This document shows positions 26,513-36,070 of a DNA stretch of 64,000 nucleotides, piece by piece (the first letter of the stretch is position 1; each line of letters begins with the position of its first letter). Under the pieces are notes generated by a model. That model had not been told where the DNA came from, ran no database searches, and saw nothing but the letters and a program-made list of their open reading frames with translations. A program made the position numbers and the translations under genes. This DNA comes from Chitinophaga ginsengisoli (lineage in GTDB: Bacteria > Bacteroidota > Bacteroidia > Chitinophagales > Chitinophagaceae): positions 620,001-684,000 of the forward strand of contig NZ_PYGK01000001.1 of the NCBI RefSeq assembly GCF_003014595.1, written 5' to 3'.

Positions 26513-28195
26513 ATGGGCATCATACATTACTTTAAGAAAGACCAGTACAAGAATTTGTTTCTCCTGGTATGGTTTTTACTAGCGCTGCTACAGGCCGGGT
26601 TTACGGAGTTGATGGATGATGAAGCCTATTACTGGGTATACTCCCGCCACCTTGACTGGGGCTACTTTGATCATCCACCGATGGTGGCGTTGCTGATCAA
26701 AATAGGCTATGGATTGTTTCATAATGAGTTCGGTGTTCGTTTATGCATGGTGATCCTCAATGTTCTGACGCTGGTCATCACCGATAAGTTAATACCGCGA
26801 AGGGACAACCGCTTGTTCTACCTCTTGCTCTGCGTCATGGCGGCTATGCAGTTAGGCGGTATGCTGGCGGTGCCGGATGTACCATTGATCTTCTTTGCAG
26901 CGCTATACTTCCTGGTATACCGCAACTTTCTCGAACAACAGAGCTGGAAGAATACCTTGCTGCTCGGTTTGAGTATGGCCCTGATGTTCTACAGCAAGTA
27001 TCACGGTATTTTGCTGGTAGCCTTTACGGTGATCTCCAATCTGAACCTGCTGCGGGTATTTAAGTTTTATGTAGCCGTTGTTATTACCACAATACTGTTC
27101 CTGCCGCACCTTTACTGGCAGTATATGCACGATTTCCCTTCGCTGCAATACCACCTGGTCGAACGGAATGCCAGTACTTACCAGTTTGGTTTTACACTTG
27201 AGTATATCCTGGGGCAGTTGGCTTTATTTGGTCCTGTTGCCGGATGGCTGGTGTTATACTACGCCTTTGTTTGCCCTATCCAGAGTGCTTTTGAAAGAGC
27301 TCTGAAGTTTTGTCTGATAGGTGTGCTGGGTTTCTTCCTGTTAAGTACGTTCAAGGGCAGGGTAGAGTCGAACTGGACGGTCATGTTGCTTACACCAACC
27401 ATGGTATTGGCGCATCAGTCAGTACGCCGTAAACGCTCGCTGAAATGGTCACTCAGGATATTGCCCTACTTTGCGGTAATCACACTGATACTTGTAATGG
27501 CTACCCGCATTTACATGGTATGGGATTTTATGCCAGGGGTCGAAATACGTCCGGAGATCCATCACAATAAACCCTGGGCAGAAGAGATCAAACAGCATGC
27601 AGCCGGTCGTCCGGTAGTGTTTATCAACAGCTATCAATGGCCTTCAAAGTATATGTTCTACAGTGGTGAGCTAGCCTATGTGGTCAACAACCGTTACACC
27701 CGCCGGAACCAGTATAACTATTGGGATACTGAAAAACAGTTGTGGGGTAAACCTGCGATGATTGTTTTTACACCTGATAATAAGCTGCCGGTAACAGACA
27801 GCTTCAATACGGTCAAAGGGCCCTGGAGTGCTTACGACGAAGATCATTATTATTCCTACTCGCTGATCACGCTGGTGCCTGCCATGAAATATGTAAAGGT
27901 GAAACCGGGTCAGCACATGCCCTTCATCCTGCAGTTAAAGAATGGCTACCATATGCCAGTGCCGATAGATAAGGAACATGAGGCAGTAATCGGATATGCG
28001 TTTGCAAAGAAGGAAGAAGCATTGGGCGGCGTGAAATCAGACCTGTCGTTAAGCAGGGCCATTGAGCGACGTATCATTCGTATGGAGGTGATCGTGCCGG
28101 ATAAGCCGGGCACCTATCAATTGAAGTTCTGTGTATTTGCCGGGATCTTCTTCCCAACACATAATAGTCAGACAGTAACCGTAGTGGTAGAATAA
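26513..28195 (+). CDS. glycosyltransferase family 39 (ArnT/PMT-like) membrane protein
   Basis: A 560-residue inner-membrane protein with 10-12 hydrophobic helices and the acidic first periplasmic loop ELMDDEAYYWVYSRHLDWGYFDHPPM, typical of GT39/PMT_2 enzymes that take sugars from polyprenyl-phosphate donors. The C-terminal 200 residues are soluble and probably periplasmic. The acceptor (lipid A, protein or other glycan) is unknown. It begins 21 bases after nagA and may share its transcript. Confidence 0.85.
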   Translation: MGIIHYFKKDQYKNLFLLVWFLLALLQAGFTELMDDEAYYWVYSRHLDWGYFDHPPMVALLIKIGYGLFHNEFGVRLCMVILNVLTLVITDKLIPRRDNRLFYLLLCVMAAMQLGGMLAVPDVPLIFFAALYFLVYRNFLEQQSWKNTLLLGLSMALMFYSKYHGILLVAFTVISNLNLLRVFKFYVAVVITTILFLPHLYWQYMHDFPSLQYHLVERNASTYQFGFTLEYILGQLALFGPVAGWLVLYYAFVCPIQSAFERALKFCLIGVLGFFLLSTFKGRVESNWTVMLLTPTMVLAHQSVRRKRSLKWSLRILPYFAVITLILVMATRIYMVWDFMPGVEIRPEIHHNKPWAEEIKQHAAGRPVVFINSYQWPSKYMFYSGELAYVVNNRYTRRNQYNYWDTEKQLWGKPAMIVFTPDNKLPVTDSFNTVKGPWSAYDEDHYYSYSLITLVPAMKYVKVKPGQHMPFILQLKNGYHMPVPIDKEHEAVIGYAFAKKEEALGGVKSDLSLSRAIERRIIRMEVIVPDKPGTYQLKFCVFAGIFFPTHNSQTVTVVVE

Positions 28196-28202
28196 GACTA
28201 TA

Positions 28203-28253
28203 AGAAAAGGAAAAGGGATTGTATGACGTTCATACAATCCCTTTTCCTTTTCT
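28203..28253. terminator. bidirectional terminator
   Basis: A 24-base perfect palindrome with a CGT loop between the convergent GT39 and thiL genes. Confidence 0.85.
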
Positions 28254-28262
28254 GTTTATTCC

Positions 28263-29297
28263 TTACTGCTGGAAGGCATTCCAGCCTTGTGCTACCAGTT
28301 TGAATTTATTGCCGCCTTTGGTCAGGATATGAGCGCCTTCACTGATATCTGTCATATACCCGATCACACTGATCTGCTCGGATAGCACGATCTTATCATA
28401 ATCGGCCTGTTTCATAGTAAAGAGCAGCTCATAGTCCTCTCCACCGCTTAGCGCTGCCGCTGTAGGGTCCAGGGAGAACTTCAGTGCCATTTCCTTTGTC
28501 TCGTTTGCGATAGGGATCTTCTCTTCATATAGTACTACCCCAAGGTTACTCTGCTTACAGATATGCAGGATCTCAGAGCTAAGGCCATCGCTTACATCCA
28601 TCATGGCGGTAGGCTGGATGTCCTGTTCCTGCAGGAACTCAATGATATCACGACGGGCCTCCGGTTTCAGCTGACGCCCGATAATGTAAGTCTGGTTTTC
28701 CAGGTCAGGCTGCAGCTGCGGACTTTCCAGGTAGATCTGCTTCTCTCTTTCGAGGAGTGTCAGTCCGAGGTAAGCCGCACCCAGGTCGCCGGATACACAG
28801 AGCAGATCGCCTTTTTCGGCGGTAGAGCGTTTTACGAATTTATCAGGAGCTACCTCGCCGATGGCTGTTACGCTGATCACGAAGCCTTTCTGGGAAGAGG
28901 TGGTATCTCCACCGATCAGGTCTACGCCATATTTCTCACAGGCAGCATATACGCCTTCATAAAATTCGTTGAGCGCATCTACGGAGAAGCGGTTGCTAAA
29001 CGCAATACTCATGGTGATCTGAGTAGGAGTGGCGTTCATGGCATATATGTCGGAAAGGTTTACTACGACTGATTTATAGCCCAGGTGTTTCAGGGGCGTA
29101 TACATCAAATCGAAGTGGATGCCTTCTACCAGCATATCAGTAGATATAACTGTCTGGCGACCGAAATGATCGATAACAGCAGCATCATCACCTACACCCA
29201 GGATAGTACTGGCCTGTTGGATCTCTATATTCTTGGTAAGCAATTCTATAAGTCCGAACTCCCCGAGGGAGTTTATCTCTGTTCTTTCTTCACTCAT
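28263..29297 (-). CDS. thiL: thiamine-phosphate kinase
   Basis: Predicted 344 residues; phosphorylates thiamine monophosphate to thiamine diphosphate, the active cofactor. PurM-like AIRS fold with GVGDDAAVI, STDMLVEGIHFD, LIGGDTTSSQKG, DVSDGLSSEI and SGGEDYELLF, all expected for ThiL. The start MSEERTE at 29297 is preferred over an ATG ten codons upstream that would overlap the neighbouring gene. It follows the inositol monophosphatase gene by 16 bases. Confidence 0.95.
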   Translation of the reverse strand: MSEERTEINSLGEFGLIELLTKNIEIQQASTILGVGDDAAVIDHFGRQTVISTDMLVEGIHFDLMYTPLKHLGYKSVVVNLSDIYAMNATPTQITMSIAFSNRFSVDALNEFYEGVYAACEKYGVDLIGGDTTSSQKGFVISVTAIGEVAPDKFVKRSTAEKGDLLCVSGDLGAAYLGLTLLEREKQIYLESPQLQPDLENQTYIIGRQLKPEARRDIIEFLQEQDIQPTAMMDVSDGLSSEILHICKQSNLGVVLYEEKIPIANETKEMALKFSLDPTAAALSGGEDYELLFTMKQADYDKIVLSEQISVIGYMTDISEGAHILTKGGNKFKLVAQGWNAFQQ

Positions 29298-29313
29298 GGT
29301 GTATGATATTAGA

Positions 29314-30087
29314 TCAGTATTTTCCATTTACAATATTCACCAGTGGCTCATGAATAAGGCCATTGGTAGCAATCAGCGTGCGTTGGTAGGGAGAGTAGCG
29401 GTGACCTTTGAAGTCGGTTACCTTTCCTCCGGCCTCCTCTACGATCAGGAATCCTGCGGCAGCATCCCATGCGTTGAGGCTATGCTCATAATATCCGTCA
29501 AAGCGGCCGGCAGCTACCCAGCAAAGATCGATAGCAGCGGACCCGAGCCTGCGTACCGGTTGTCCCTGTTTTACGAAGTACTCAAACACTTCAATAGGAC
29601 TGTGAGCATATTCCTTCCAGGTATAAGGGAAGCCGGTTACCATACAGGCTTTTTTCATGTCATCTTTGGTGGATACACGAATGCGCTTGTCATTAAGTGT
29701 AGCGCCCTGTCCTTTTTCAGCAAAGAAGAATTCATTCAGGAAAGGGTTGTATACAGCTCCCATGATCATCTCTCCATCCTGCTCAACGCCGATGGAAACA
29801 CAACAGATCGGAATGCCATGTGCGAAGTTCACCGTACCATCCAGGGGATCAATGATCCACTTGATATTAGAATCTGAGGTGATCTCGCCAGATTCTTCAC
29901 TGAGTATAAAGTGGTGGGGGAAGGTTTCCCTGATCACACTGAAAATGGCAGTCTCTGCATTCTTATCAGCTTCAGTGACCAGATCGTTCACCGTACTTTT
30001 GCTGGATATCTCGAAAGGGCCGTTAAAGTATTGCTGTAGAACATCTCCGCCGGCCTTCGTTGCTTTGAGTAGGGTAGCTTTTAACAT
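29314..30087 (-). CDS. inositol monophosphatase family protein
   Basis: Predicted 257 residues. Shows the metal-binding set of the lithium-sensitive phosphatase family: Glu64/Glu65 (ILSEESG), Asp80-Pro-Leu-Asp83-Gly-Thr (WIIDPLDGT) and a distal Asp in LNAWDAAAGFLIVEEAGG. The substrate could be myo-inositol phosphate or another sugar phosphate. The MLKATLL start at 30087 is chosen over one 12 codons upstream. A TACCTTTG box sits four bases before it. Co-transcribed with thiL. Confidence 0.9.
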   Translation of the reverse strand: MLKATLLKATKAGGDVLQQYFNGPFEISSKSTVNDLVTEADKNAETAIFSVIRETFPHHFILSEESGEITSDSNIKWIIDPLDGTVNFAHGIPICCVSIGVEQDGEMIMGAVYNPFLNEFFFAEKGQGATLNDKRIRVSTKDDMKKACMVTGFPYTWKEYAHSPIEVFEYFVKQGQPVRRLGSAAIDLCWVAAGRFDGYYEHSLNAWDAAAGFLIVEEAGGKVTDFKGHRYSPYQRTLIATNGLIHEPLVNIVNGKY

Positions 30088-30091
30088 GGGG

Positions 30092-30099
30092 CAAAGGTA
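30092..30099 (-). promoter_or_regulatory. -7 box at the inositol monophosphatase start
   Basis: TACCTTTG on the minus strand, four bases before the chosen ATG. If used, the transcript would be leaderless or nearly so. Confidence 0.3.
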
Positions 30100-30211
30100 C
30101 GCGGGAATTTTTTTTCTGCCCATATCGTTTTTAGTAATATGTTTGTATAAGATTGCCAGAGGTAAGGTACCTGTAATCCAAAATCAAACCGTAGCAATCC
30201 GAAATTCGGCG

Positions 30212-30219
30212 TATTTTTG
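30212..30219 (+). promoter_or_regulatory. -7 box upstream of the GH3 gene
   Basis: TATTTTTG, 26 bases before the start codon; no TTG at the standard distance. Confidence 0.4.
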
Positions 30220-30245
30220 CAGTTAATAAATGAGAAGGTAAATTA

Positions 30246-31778
30246 ATGGCCATTTTAGGAAATCTTATATCCAGGTCACTGCGCATCAGGAAGAAATTTA
30301 CATTTAAGTTAGGGACGCCTCGCCAATACCAGTTACAGACACTTCACAGACTGCTGGTAAAGGCCAAGGACACTCAGTTCGGACAACATTATAAATTTCA
30401 GGAACTGCTGAACAGTCCGAATGTAATGGCACAGTACCGGTCTACCGTACCTGTGCATAACTACAACAAGATGCATGCGGAGTGGTGGCATAAGTGTCTG
30501 GAAGGACAGGCTAATGTCAGCTGGCCTGAAAAAATAAAGTACTTCGCGCTTAGCTCCGGTACCTCGGAGTCAGCCAGTAAACATATACCTGTTACCCGGG
30601 ATATGCTGAGAAACGTCAAGAAAGTGGGCGTGAAACAGCTGTATTCTATGGCGAACTTCAATATTCCTCCCAAGTCCTTTACCAAAGGGATCCTGATGCT
30701 GGGTGGCACTACTGCCCTGTATGAGAAAGGAGATTATTATGAAGGTGACATGAGTGGTATCCAGGCAAAGAACATTCCCCGCTGGTTTAGACGTTTCTAC
30801 AAGCCGGGCGGTAATATCTCCAAAAAACCAAACTGGGAACAACGTATCAGGCTGATCGTGCGTAAGGCGCCGCAGTGGGACGTGGGTACCGTATGTGGTG
30901 TGCCTGCCTGGGTGCAGATCGTATTAGCCGAGATCATCAAATACCACGGCGTTAAGAATATTCATGAAATCTGGCCGAACCTGGCTGTATATATCCATGG
31001 TGGGGTATCTTTCGAGCCTTACCGGGAAAGCTTCCAGAAATTACTGGGCAAACCGATCAATTTCATTGAAACGTACATGGCCTCCGAAGGCTCTTTCGGT
31101 TTCCAGGCAAGGCCTGGCGTAAAGGGCATCAAGCTGGTGCTGAACACCGGTATCTTTTATGAGTTCGTGCCGTTCAACGAAGATAACTTTACTGCCGATG
31201 GTGAAATAAAGCCTAATCCCAAGGCCTATATGATCCACGAAGTGGTGGAAGATGTGGAATATGCCGTACTGCTTTCCACGTGTGCCGGTGCATGGCGTTA
31301 CCTGATCGGGGACGTCGTAAAATTCACTTCCGTAAAGGAACACGAGATCGTGATCGTAGGCCGTACCAAGCAGTTCCTGAGCCTGTGTGGTGAGCACATG
31401 AGTGTTGATAACATGAACAAGGCTATCGACATGGTGCAGAGGAAAATGGGCATCACCATCAAGGAATTTACCGTAGCAGGTTTCCCTTATCAAAGCCTGT
31501 TTGCGCACCGCTGGTATATTGGTACTGACGATATGAATGTAGACGCTAACCGTATCCGTGAGATCATTGACCAGACATTGGCTGAAGTGAATGATGACTA
31601 TGCGGTAGAGCGGACGTCGGCCCTGAAGGAATTATTTGTGGAAGTAGTGCCTAATGAAGTATTCATTGACTATATGAGGGCGAAAGGAAAAGAAGGGGCT
31701 ATGAACAAATTCCCACGTGTATTAAAAGGCGACAAGCTAAAAGATTGGGAGCAATTCCTCAGTGTGAAATCAGTCTGA
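30246..31778 (+). CDS. GH3 family acyl-acid amido synthetase-like protein
   Basis: A 510-residue protein with the adenylate-forming GH3 fold first known from plant auxin-responsive proteins. The ATP-binding SSGTSESASKHIPVT (about 100-114), ETYMASEGSFGFQARPG, and YLIGDVVKFTSVKEHEI near the C-terminal domain are clear. Plant relatives couple jasmonate or auxin to amino acids; the bacterial substrates are unknown. It stands alone, divergent from the inositol monophosphatase gene, with its own terminator. Confidence 0.9.
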   Translation: MAILGNLISRSLRIRKKFTFKLGTPRQYQLQTLHRLLVKAKDTQFGQHYKFQELLNSPNVMAQYRSTVPVHNYNKMHAEWWHKCLEGQANVSWPEKIKYFALSSGTSESASKHIPVTRDMLRNVKKVGVKQLYSMANFNIPPKSFTKGILMLGGTTALYEKGDYYEGDMSGIQAKNIPRWFRRFYKPGGNISKKPNWEQRIRLIVRKAPQWDVGTVCGVPAWVQIVLAEIIKYHGVKNIHEIWPNLAVYIHGGVSFEPYRESFQKLLGKPINFIETYMASEGSFGFQARPGVKGIKLVLNTGIFYEFVPFNEDNFTADGEIKPNPKAYMIHEVVEDVEYAVLLSTCAGAWRYLIGDVVKFTSVKEHEIVIVGRTKQFLSLCGEHMSVDNMNKAIDMVQRKMGITIKEFTVAGFPYQSLFAHRWYIGTDDMNVDANRIREIIDQTLAEVNDDYAVERTSALKELFVEVVPNEVFIDYMRAKGKEGAMNKFPRVLKGDKLKDWEQFLSVKSV

Positions 31779-31806
31779 GAAATTTAACGATTCTATAAAT
31801 AAAAAG

Positions 31807-31843
31807 AGGGGTAACTTCAGAACCAGGGTTACCCCTTTATTTT
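31807..31843 (+). terminator. GH3 gene terminator
   Basis: Nine-base arms AGGGGTAAC and GTTACCCCT (31807-31815, 31828-31836) followed by TTATTTTT. Confidence 0.8.
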
Positions 31844-31889
31844 TACATCAATATAGCCGTAGCAGTAACGGCGTGGAATTTTGTAGCGC

Positions 31890-32528
31890 ATGATAACAGC
31901 ACTGGCACAGGGTATGGCGTTGGGCTTATTTCTATCTATTTCTGTAGGTCCCGTTATCTTCGCCATCATAAAGTACAGCATTAACAATGGCTTCAAGGCA
32001 GGCGTCAGCTTCGCTTTAGGAGTGTCTTTCAGTGATATATTTTTTGTAATGACGGGCAACCTTGCCACGTCTTTCATTACCGGCCTGGAAGAATATAAAA
32101 AGTACATCGGCATCATTGGTGGTATTATGCTCATATGTATGGGTATATATGGGCTGCTCTTCAAGAAGGTAATGATCAGCACCGGAGATGAACGTCCGGA
32201 GATGTTCCGCACCCATGACTATCTGAAGATCTGGCTGGCCGGTTTCCTGATGAATACCCTGAACCCCGGTGTGATCATTTTCTGGCTGGGCGTATGCGTC
32301 TCTTCCAGTTCCACTTCGGTAGGGCATCGTGTCATGATGTATGGTACTGCTTTAGTATGGGTATTATCTACGGATATTCTGAAAGTATTTGTGGCAGATA
32401 AGATCAGGCATAAGCTGACCTTGAGTAATGTGGTATGGCTGAACAAGATTGCGGGTGTAAGCCTGATCCTGTTTGGTGTCATCCTGTTATATAAAGTGCT
32501 GTTCGACCCGGGTGGCCTCGCACACTAA
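31890..32528 (+). CDS. LysE family translocator
   Basis: A 212-residue inner-membrane exporter with six hydrophobic helices. The N-terminal GMALGLFLSISVGPVIFAIIKY and NTLNPGVIIFWLGV are typical of LysE/RhtB proteins, which export amino acids or related compounds. The substrate cannot be told. Followed by a hairpin shared with the convergent oxidoreductase gene. Confidence 0.88.
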   Translation: MITALAQGMALGLFLSISVGPVIFAIIKYSINNGFKAGVSFALGVSFSDIFFVMTGNLATSFITGLEEYKKYIGIIGGIMLICMGIYGLLFKKVMISTGDERPEMFRTHDYLKIWLAGFLMNTLNPGVIIFWLGVCVSSSSTSVGHRVMMYGTALVWVLSTDILKVFVADKIRHKLTLSNVVWLNKIAGVSLILFGVILLYKVLFDPGGLAH

Positions 32529-32550
32529 CAAAACTATTATCAATAAAAAG

Positions 32551-32577
32551 AAAAGCCATTCCTAACGAATGGCTTTT
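32551..32577. terminator. bidirectional terminator
   Basis: Arms AAAGCCATTC and GAATGGCTTT around CTAAC, A-rich on the left and T-rich on the right, between convergent genes. Confidence 0.8.
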
Positions 32578-32601
32578 GCTTTTATTGGTGGTGATAAATT
32601 T

Positions 32602-33636
32602 CTATTTGATAGTCCAGGTTTCTTTACCTGCCAGCAGTTTATCCAGATCGCCGGTACCTTTCTGGGAGATAGCGCCTTCTACCTGTGCGTTCAGCTGCTC
32701 TTCGTAAGTGGGGCGGAAAGCCTGGTAGAACACGCCGAAAGGACGAGGCAGGTGACCTTCAATACGAGGATCGTCGAACATGCGGGTCAGGAGCTGTGCC
32801 TTATAGAAGTCTTTCTCATCGTGGATCCAGAGGTCGCTGGCGCTGTATTCTCCACCCAGTTCCACCACTACCGGCCTTAAGCCGTCCAGGCGGATACCTT
32901 TATTCTTCTGAGCGCCGAATATCAATGGCTGGCCTTGTTCCAGGAACAGGGTTTCTTCCATTTTGCTGCCTTTCTCGGTAAAGATCTCAAACGCGCCATC
33001 GTTGAAGATGTTACAGTTCTGGTATATTTCGAGGAAGGAAGCGCCTTTGTGTGCATGGCTGCGTTTCAGCAGTTCCTGCAGGTGTTTCGGGTCGCGGTCC
33101 ATACTGCGCGCAATGAAGGTCGCATCTGCACCTAATGCCAGCGCCAGCGGATTGAACGGATGGTCAATGCTGCCGAAAGGAGTGGACTTAGTCACCTTAT
33201 TCTCTTCTGAAGTAGGAGAGTACTGGCCTTTCGTCAAACCATAGATCTGGTTATTGAAGAGCATGACATTGATGTCGAAGTTACGGCGCAGCAGGTGGAT
33301 GGTATGGTTACCACCTATGGAGAGGCCATCACCATCACCGGTCACCACCCAAACGCTGAGTTCAGGGCGTACCGCCTTTAAACCGGAAGCAATAGCGGTA
33401 GCACGGCCGTGGATGGAGTGCATACCGTATGTGTTCATATAGTAAGGAAAACGCGAAGAGCAACCGATACCGGATACGATCACGATATTTTCCTTTGGAA
33501 TGCCCAGACCGGGCATGATAGTCTGTACCTGTTTTAAGATCGAATAATCTCCGCAACCCGGGCACCAGCGTACTTCCTGGTCCGTTGCAAAATCCTTCGC
33601 CGTTAACGCCTGCGGAGCTATAGTAGCTGTTGACAT
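32602..33636 (-). CDS. korB: 2-oxoacid:ferredoxin oxidoreductase, beta subunit
   Basis: A 344-residue thiamine diphosphate-binding subunit of a 2-oxoacid (probably 2-oxoglutarate) ferredoxin oxidoreductase. Cys25 and Cys28 (WCPGCGDYSI) with the Cys in SGIGCSSRFPYY are likely iron-sulfur ligands. The ThDP motif GDGDGLSIGGNH continues to NVMLFNNQIYGLTKGQYSP. The alpha subunit, normally adjacent, is not in this window. The symbol is by family and the substrate is inferred. Confidence 0.9.
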   Translation of the reverse strand: MSTATIAPQALTAKDFATDQEVRWCPGCGDYSILKQVQTIMPGLGIPKENIVIVSGIGCSSRFPYYMNTYGMHSIHGRATAIASGLKAVRPELSVWVVTGDGDGLSIGGNHTIHLLRRNFDINVMLFNNQIYGLTKGQYSPTSEENKVTKSTPFGSIDHPFNPLALALGADATFIARSMDRDPKHLQELLKRSHAHKGASFLEIYQNCNIFNDGAFEIFTEKGSKMEETLFLEQGQPLIFGAQKNKGIRLDGLRPVVVELGGEYSASDLWIHDEKDFYKAQLLTRMFDDPRIEGHLPRPFGVFYQAFRPTYEEQLNAQVEGAISQKGTGDLDKLLAGKETWTIK

Positions 33637-33671
33637 CTGAATGTTTTAAAGAAAAAGTGAAAAACGGTTGG

Positions 33672-33679
33672 CAAAGTTA
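33672..33679 (-). promoter_or_regulatory. -7 box upstream of korB
   Basis: TAACTTTG on the minus strand, 35 bases before the start codon. Confidence 0.4.
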
Positions 33680-33734
33680 CGAATTGTTTGTCCTCTGCGG
33701 TTTACGCAATAAGGAATACTTTAACTGTTTCCTT

Positions 33735-34088
33735 TTATGCCTGTTCCTGCTGCAGTAACGCCTCCCAATATTCGGCAGCCCTTCTGGTGTGCGGGATCAC
33801 TATCGTACCGCCAACAATGTTGGCTACAGCAAAGATCTCATACATTTCCTCCGTGGTAATACCCTGTTCGTAGCATTTTCCCAGGTGGTATTTGATACAG
33901 TCGTCGCAACGGAGTACCATCGACGAGACCAATCCCAGCATTTCCTTTACTTTGGTACTTAATGCGCCTTCAGCATAGGTGTTTGTATCAAGATTAAATA
34001 AACGGTTAATGACTTTATTCTGTTTACCCAGGATTACCTCGTTCATTTTGCCCCGGTAATCATTAAAAGCTTTTATCTCGTCTGCCAT
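33735..34088 (-). CDS. carboxymuconolactone decarboxylase / AhpD-like protein
   Basis: A 117-residue all-helical protein with the redox motif RCDDCIKYHLG (Cys61, Cys64, His68), typical of AhpD-like peroxidase partners rather than true lactone decarboxylases. It may reduce peroxides or shuttle thiols. It lies about 100 bases upstream of korB on the same strand; a link to oxidoreductase protection is only a guess. Confidence 0.88.
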   Translation of the reverse strand: MADEIKAFNDYRGKMNEVILGKQNKVINRLFNLDTNTYAEGALSTKVKEMLGLVSSMVLRCDDCIKYHLGKCYEQGITTEEMYEIFAVANIVGGTIVIPHTRRAAEYWEALLQQEQA

Positions 34089-34379
34089 TTTATAGTTTGT
34101 TTACACACCTTAAAGCTATGAAAGGATTCCCAAATATAAATCAATCTACTTGTTCGGTAGACTATGCCTCCGGGAGGTGAAAGTGTTAAATTATATAACT
34201 GCTGTATATTAATGAGTTATGTGGACTGGAATAACCACAGGTTATTGCTCATAACAAGAAGTGATAAGAATCGTGGAGCTGGACAAGCATTTCAGCGCCT
34301 GCCAGGACATTGGAATTGCCGGCCCTGGTTAACAATAAGATAATATTAAACCCTTTCCTTTGCGCTTTACTTGCTGATT

Positions 34380-36017
34380 ATGTTTGTGATGCGTTTCCTT
34401 TTACTGCTGTTATTAAGTGGGCTAATGTCCGGTGGTCTGTTTGCGCAAAACGACAAGCTCTCTAAACTACAGCTCTCCGATCTGGATGATTATAAACAGG
34501 TAAAGCCGGATTCTACATTCCTGGAGTTAAAGGATGCCTATAACCGGGCGATAGAAAAGAAACAACCCCTTGCAGCTGCCAGATGCCTCGCCCAAATGGG
34601 ACAGATCTGTCTGCACCTGGGACATTTTCCCCAGGCACTGGACTACCATCTCCAGGCCAGTGATATTTTCCGGAAAGAAGGAGCACAGCAGCCACTGGCG
34701 GCTAATTTGAATGATATTGGGATGTTGTATTATTATAACAAACAGCCCGAACTGTCCCGCCAGCAATATGAAGAGGCGCTCGCCATCTTCCGGCAGCTGA
34801 ACGACAAAACAGGCATAGCACTGACCTATGGAAAGATCGGCCATCTCTATGAAAAGCAACAACGATACGACAGCGCCTTCCTCTACCAGCGCCGCGCACT
34901 GGCGGCCTATCTGTCCGCCGATGACAAACCCGGCATGTCCAAGATCTATGAGAATATCGGCAGTATTTATGAAGACCTCGCCCGCTATGATTCAGCTTCT
35001 TACTATTTCAACCGGGCACTGGACCTGAGTATCCAGGGAGGAGAGAAACTCAACCGGATTGAGATCCTGAACAACCTGGGCGATGTGTACCGTAAAACCG
35101 GGCAGTACCCCGAAGCCTTATTCCAGACCCGCAGGGCCCTGCTACTGGCATTGGAACTCCGTGAACAGCGGCAGTTAAGTGGCGCTTACCGTGATCTGGC
35201 AAAGGCGCATCACCTGGCCGGGGACAATGACAGCGCCTTTTATTACCTGGAAATGAGCCGGCAATACCTGCTGGGCACATACTCCGATGAGAACAGCAAA
35301 CAGGTGGCCTTATTACAGACGGTCTACGATATTGAAAAGAAGAACAACGAGATAGAGCGGCTGCAGAATGCCCGTAAAACAAACCGGATTATTACGGTCG
35401 CTATCATTATTGTCATCCTGTTATTGGTGGCCATGAGTATTCTGATCATCAGTCGCCAACGCCTGAAGCTACGGAATGAACAGATCCTCCGGCAACAGCA
35501 CCATCAGAAATTTCAGACCGAAAAGGAACTCATGGAGGCAGCCTTACAGAATAAGCAACTGCAGGAGGGAAAGCTGAAAGAAGAACTAGAGGTCCGCTCC
35601 CGCGAACTGACAACCCATACCCTCCATCTTATACAGAAGAATCAACTATTAGAGGAATTGCGTCTCCGCCTGGATGAAATGGTGAAGGAGGATAAACGCG
35701 ATCAGAAGAAACAACTAAAGCAGCTACTGGGTCAGATCAATCATAGTTTCAACCATGACCAGTACTGGGTCGATTTCCGTAATATCTTCGAACAGGTACA
35801 CCAGACATTCTTCGACAACCTTAAAAAGTACTGTGACACACTTACCTCCAACGACCTCCGGGTAGTGGCCCTCCTCAAAATGAATATGGAATCTCAGGAC
35901 ATAGCGACCCTTTTAGGGATCTCCCAGGATAGTTTGCGGGTGGTGAGGTACCGTCTTCGAAAGAAACTGAACCTCCAGCAGGGAGAAAGTCTGACTGCCT
36001 TCATTCAGAGCTTGTAG
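34380..36017 (+). CDS. membrane-anchored TPR-HTH regulator
   Basis: Predicted 545 residues. A signal-like N-terminus (RFLLLLLLSGLMSGGLFAQ) leads into six or so tetratricopeptide repeats (about 50-310; pairs such as ALDYHLQASDIF and YDSASYYFNRALDL). One transmembrane helix follows (about 335-357) and then a long coiled coil (about 365-450). The C-terminal HTH of LuxR type (DIATLLGISQDSLRVVRYRLRKKL) completes a one-component layout, common in this phylum, that joins a periplasmic sensor to a cytoplasmic DNA-binding head. The first two ATG codons (34380, 34389) are both possible. Confidence 0.82.
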   Translation: MFVMRFLLLLLLSGLMSGGLFAQNDKLSKLQLSDLDDYKQVKPDSTFLELKDAYNRAIEKKQPLAAARCLAQMGQICLHLGHFPQALDYHLQASDIFRKEGAQQPLAANLNDIGMLYYYNKQPELSRQQYEEALAIFRQLNDKTGIALTYGKIGHLYEKQQRYDSAFLYQRRALAAYLSADDKPGMSKIYENIGSIYEDLARYDSASYYFNRALDLSIQGGEKLNRIEILNNLGDVYRKTGQYPEALFQTRRALLLALELREQRQLSGAYRDLAKAHHLAGDNDSAFYYLEMSRQYLLGTYSDENSKQVALLQTVYDIEKKNNEIERLQNARKTNRIITVAIIIVILLLVAMSILIISRQRLKLRNEQILRQQHHQKFQTEKELMEAALQNKQLQEGKLKEELEVRSRELTTHTLHLIQKNQLLEELRLRLDEMVKEDKRDQKKQLKQLLGQINHSFNHDQYWVDFRNIFEQVHQTFFDNLKKYCDTLTSNDLRVVALLKMNMESQDIATLLGISQDSLRVVRYRLRKKLNLQQGESLTAFIQSL

Positions 36018-36070
36018 CTAAGCATTATTAGTGCTAGCTGTTGATATTCTGATAGATATATTATATAAAA

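Noticed and set aside
34151..34246. Short hairpins (CTAC...GTAG, AATAACC/GGTTATT) upstream of the TPR regulator as a riboswitch
   Set aside because: Hairpins are small and scattered with no recognised riboswitch core.
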